The notes below the pieces were generated by a model that was not told where the DNA came from, made no database searches, and saw only the letters and a list, made by a program, of their open reading frames with translations. A program made the translations under genes and the position numbers. Positions 61,509-64,000 of a DNA stretch of 64,000 bases are shown piece by piece. Source of the DNA: Marinimicrobium sp. C6131 (GTDB lineage: Bacteria; Pseudomonadota; Gammaproteobacteria; Pseudomonadales; Cellvibrionaceae); NCBI RefSeq assembly GCF_026153455.1, contig NZ_CP110629.1, positions 1,984,001 through 2,048,000 of the forward strand, written 5' to 3'. Each line of letters starts with the position of its first letter. The stretch's first letter is position 1.

Positions 61509-62512
61509 TGCCTACCGGAGAAGCCTTCTGGCTACCCTTGATTTTCATGGCACTGATGGGTGTGGCGTTTCTCATCTATGCCATTCTCGACGGCTATGAC
61601 CTCGGGGTTGGCATCCTGCTGCCCCGGGATTCGGAGCGTCAGCGCGATACCATGATCGCGTCCATTGGCCCCTTCTGGGACGCCAATGAAACCTGGCTGG
61701 TATTGGGTGTCGGGATCATTCTGATCGCCTTTCCTGCGGCCCACAATATGATTCTGTTTCAACTGTATATGCCCGTAACACTGATGCTGGCCGGGTTGAT
61801 TCTGCGAGGTGTCGCCTTTGACTTTCGGGCCAAGGCACCGGTGGACCACAAAACCCGCTGGGACTTCGCTTTCTGGGCCGGCTCACTGCTGGCGACTTTA
61901 TCCCAGGGTTACATGCTCGGGCTCTACGTCATGGGCTTTGAACAGAGCCTGGCGGCCCACGCCTTCGCCGCCCTCAGTGCCGTCTGCGTGACGGCCGGTT
62001 ACTGCCTGATTGGCGCCGCCTGGCTGGTGATGAAAACCGAGGGCGAACTGCAACAGCGTGCGGCGCGCTGGGCGCGCCGCTGCGCCTGGTTGATGGCGCT
62101 GGGACTGGTCGCCGTGTCGGTCATCAATCCGATGATCAGCGAACGGGTGTTCGACAAGTGGCTGGGGGGTGGCATAGCGTTATTTCTGCTCCTTATACCC
62201 GTGCTTTGCGTTGTCCTGTTTCTGATCAATGATCGCTTTCTCGCCCACTTTCCCTACGAAAATGACTTTGGTTGCTGGCTGCCATTTGCCGTCGCCATCG
62301 CGCTGTTTGTACTGGCCTTCTCTGCCCTGGCGTACAGTTTCTTTCCCTATGTGGTACCGGAACAGCTCCCGTTCTGGGAGGCGGCCAGCGCGCCGGAATC
62401 CCTCAAATTCATTCTGGTGGGTGTGGTGATTGTGTTGCCGGCGATCATCGCTTATACGCTGTTCGCCTACCGCGTATTCTGGGGCAAGGCGCGGGAACTG
62501 ACGTATTACTAA
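61508..62512 (+). CDS. cydB: Cytochrome bd ubiquinol oxidase subunit II
   Basis: Membrane subunit of 334 residues with about eight or nine helices. LIYAILDGYDLGVGILLP near the N-terminus and GPFWDANETWLVLGVGIILIAFP are the family signatures, including the DGYDLG and WDANETWL motifs. The ATG at 61508 overlaps the cydA stop (TGATG) with GGAGGT upstream. No small CydX frame was found after it; the following 150 nt hold a REP-like element. Confidence 0.94.
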   Translation: MPTGEAFWLPLIFMALMGVAFLIYAILDGYDLGVGILLPRDSERQRDTMIASIGPFWDANETWLVLGVGIILIAFPAAHNMILFQLYMPVTLMLAGLILRGVAFDFRAKAPVDHKTRWDFAFWAGSLLATLSQGYMLGLYVMGFEQSLAAHAFAALSAVCVTAGYCLIGAAWLVMKTEGELQQRAARWARRCAWLMALGLVAVSVINPMISERVFDKWLGGGIALFLLLIPVLCVVLFLINDRFLAHFPYENDFGCWLPFAVAIALFVLAFSALAYSFFPYVVPEQLPFWEAASAPESLKFILVGVVIVLPAIIAYTLFAYRVFWGKARELTYY

Positions 62513-62532
62513 GGCTACAAAATTGCTCGCGT

Positions 62533-62565
62533 TAACGGCGGATGCGCTTCGCTTATCCGCCGTTA
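62533..62565. repeat. REP-like element, copy G (minimal hairpin)
   Basis: TAACGGCGGAT-gcgcttcgctt-ATCCGCCGTTA: an 11-bp perfect stem, 20 nt after the cydB stop. It is the simplest unit of the family and could serve as a transcript end. Confidence 0.82.
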
Positions 62566-62664
62566 CCCACCAACGTCTTCATTCTCTCCAACGCTTGCGG
62601 TAGACTCAGAACATGGCGTCAATAGAGCGCCCCATACCATAAGCAATAAGTGAGAGAGTGTCCC

Positions 62665-64000
62665 ATGTGGAAATCAACCCTGATCCTGGCGGTCAGCGCC
62701 CTCTTGTGCGCCTGCGGTGGTTCCGGCAGCAATGACCAAGCCAATAGCAACAGCAGCTCATCCGCGTCATCATCCAGCTCATCCGGCAGCGTCAGTAGCG
62801 TTGCCGATGACTTTGAGATCAACGTATCCTCCCTGATTCCGGCCGTTCCTCAACCTACACCAGCGGACCGCATTCCCGAGGGCAACAATACCTTCTTTGT
62901 GGCCGCCGAGGCCAGTAGCGATGACTTTGACGGCTCCGAAGAAAACCCCTTTGCCAGTCTGCAGTATGCGGTCAATCTGGCCGAACCCGGCGATGTCATT
63001 GTGGTGCGCGGCGGCGAGTACCGGCAGACCGAGCGTATTCAGATTCGCGCCTCCAGCGATGGCAGCGGCGCCCGTCACGGCACCGAGGAGGCGCCAATCA
63101 TTGTCATAAACTACCCGGGAGAAGAACCGGTCTTTGATTTTGAAGGGCAGGAACTGGGTGATCACGGCTTTCGCCTGGACACCAACTACTGGCATGTGAT
63201 CGGCCTGACCATCAAAAACGCCGGACACAATGGTTTTGGCCTGGAGGGCAACCACAACCGGGTGGAGCGGCTTGTGATTACCGGCAGCAGGGATACCGGC
63301 CTGCATGTGGGCGGCCTGGCCGCGCACAACCTGATCATGAACTGCGACAGCTACCGCAACTTCAACGATACCCGGGACCCGATCGGCAACCGGGCCGACG
63401 GTTTTGCCGCCAAAGGTGATCGCATCGGCGAGGACAACCTGTTTTATGGCAACCGTGCCTGGGAAAATTCGGATGATGGTTTTGATTTCTGGGAGGCCGA
63501 AAACACCGTAACGCTCTACAACAATTGGTCGTTCGGTAACGGCAATCCGGATGTGTTCGGCAACCCCGAGGATTTCCAGGGCGGCGGTAACGGTTTCAAA
63601 CTCGGGCGCAGTGAACGCAACACCGGAAATCATGTGGTGTACCGCAATATGGCGTTCGACAATCGGTACGGCAATGCCGCCAAAGGCTTCGATCAGAACA
63701 GTAATGCGGGCCGGATTCTGCTGGCTCACAACACCGCCTACAACAATGGCCGCAACTTCGTATTCAACACCCGCACCGGGAACCACCTGTGGAATAACGT
63801 CAGTCTGGAAGGACCCAACGACATTGCCTCGGGTACCGAGGGAGGCAACAACAGTTGGCAACTGGACGAAACCGTGACCGTGGACGTCCTGCTCAGCGTA
63901 GACACCGAAGCGGCTAAAGGGCCGCGCGAGACGGATGGCTCTCTGCCCGATATCGACCTGCTCCGATCGCGGCCGGATAGCGTATTGGTGGATGCCGGCG
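62665..64000 (+). CDS. PL9 family pectate lyase, lipoprotein (C-terminus beyond window)
   Basis: Right-handed parallel beta-helix polysaccharide lyase; 445 codons are visible. A lipoprotein signal (LLCAC, lipidated Cys17) leads into a Ser/Asn linker with runs of serine (about residues 30-50), typical of Cellvibrionaceae carbohydrate enzymes. The catalytic domain begins near NTFFVAAEASSDDFDGSEENPF. The PL9 calcium and catalytic pattern is present with the right spacing: Asp245 (NRADGF), Asp270, Asp271 and Asp274 (NSDDGFDFW), and Lys312 (GNGFKLG). It would cut polygalacturonate at the cell surface. An opposite-strand frame of 360 codons here is a shadow. Confidence 0.88.
   Translation, partial: MWKSTLILAVSALLCACGGSGSNDQANSNSSSSASSSSSSGSVSSVADDFEINVSSLIPAVPQPTPADRIPEGNNTFFVAAEASSDDFDGSEENPFASLQYAVNLAEPGDVIVVRGGEYRQTERIQIRASSDGSGARHGTEEAPIIVINYPGEEPVFDFEGQELGDHGFRLDTNYWHVIGLTIKNAGHNGFGLEGNHNRVERLVITGSRDTGLHVGGLAAHNLIMNCDSYRNFNDTRDPIGNRADGFAAKGDRIGEDNLFYGNRAWENSDDGFDFWEAENTVTLYNNWSFGNGNPDVFGNPEDFQGGGNGFKLGRSERNTGNHVVYRNMAFDNRYGNAAKGFDQNSNAGRILLAHNTAYNNGRNFVFNTRTGNHLWNNVSLEGPNDIASGTEGGNNSWQLDETVTVDVLLSVDTEAAKGPRETDGSLPDIDLLRSRPDSVLVDAG

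Noticed and set aside
62779..63861. 360-codon frame on the minus strand
   Set aside because: Antisense shadow of the PL9 pectate lyase, which has a lipobox and the full catalytic pattern.
1..64000. tRNA, rRNA, insertion sequences or prophage genes
   Set aside because: None were recognised: no CCA-ended cloverleaf, no rRNA core sequence, no transposase or phage structural gene was found.

Overview
The window looks like chromosome from a marine or saline gammaproteobacterium of the Cellvibrionales type, with Marinimicrobium, Saccharophagus or Cellvibrio as plausible relatives. The reasons are its high G+C, the mra/dcw, lpoA-yraN-diaA-dolP and pilA/pilBCD-coaE gene orders, an Mrp Na+/H+ antiporter, glucosylglycerate (compatible solute) genes, and a lipoprotein pectate lyase with a poly-serine linker, a habit of polysaccharide-degrading Cellvibrionaceae. 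The genus is inferred, not shown.

Layout. 1-8.6 kb: the start of the division and cell wall cluster on the minus strand (mraZ-rsmH-ftsL-ftsI-murE-murF-mraY-murD, the last cut by the window edge), with a clear sigma70 promoter followed by a ladder of MraZ boxes. 8.8-9.1 kb: RNase P RNA (minus). 9.3-11.7 kb: a TonB-dependent receptor. 11.8-16.3 kb: rsmI divergent from lpoA-yraN-SIS protein-BON lipoprotein. 16.3-20.2 kb: lemA, an M48 membrane peptidase and an unusual aminotransferase. 20.3-22.1 kb: a lone exbD and LexA-controlled dinB. 22.3-26.8 kb: an AlgP-like Lys/Ala protein, a periplasmic coiled-coil protein, a PilZ protein, a cyclic-nucleotide-binding protein and an exported TonB_C protein. 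26.9-33.1 kb (minus): prfC, a RegB/RegA redox two-component pair with a MATE transporter, rimI and a HolD (psi)-like gene. 33.3-34.6 kb: cysQ and a maltose-type acetyltransferase.

34.8-39.2 kb is the accessory part: a MntA/HepT toxin-antitoxin pair, a lipase with a DUF6795 protein that looks like an orphan type VI secretion effector/immunity pair, a gene remnant, a PrcB-like lipoprotein, and a sigma54-driven type IV pilin. Much of 36.8-39.5 kb is visibly richer in A+T than its flanks. Then come pilB-pilC-pilD-coaE (39.6-44.1 kb), a group-2 mrp operon with fused AB (44.5-50.3 kb), rpsT and maoP.

51.2-59.3 kb is carbon and osmolyte metabolism. A GntR-type LacI repressor sits with gntK and a GntP permease. 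Next are a GH13_18 phosphorylase (likely glucosylglycerate phosphorylase) and, convergent to it, a glycerate kinase-phosphatase-synthase operon. Together these would make glucosylglycerate from 3-phosphoglycerate and NDP-glucose, split it with phosphate, and return glycerate to glycolysis: a closed solute cycle. 59.4-62.5 kb: a GbsR/MarR regulator and a CIO-type cytochrome bd oxidase. The window ends in a PL9 pectate lyase.

Seven copies of a palindromic REP-like element (core GGCGGATGCGC...GCGCATCCGCC) lie only in intergenic gaps. One forms a 126-nt hairpin directly before cydA.
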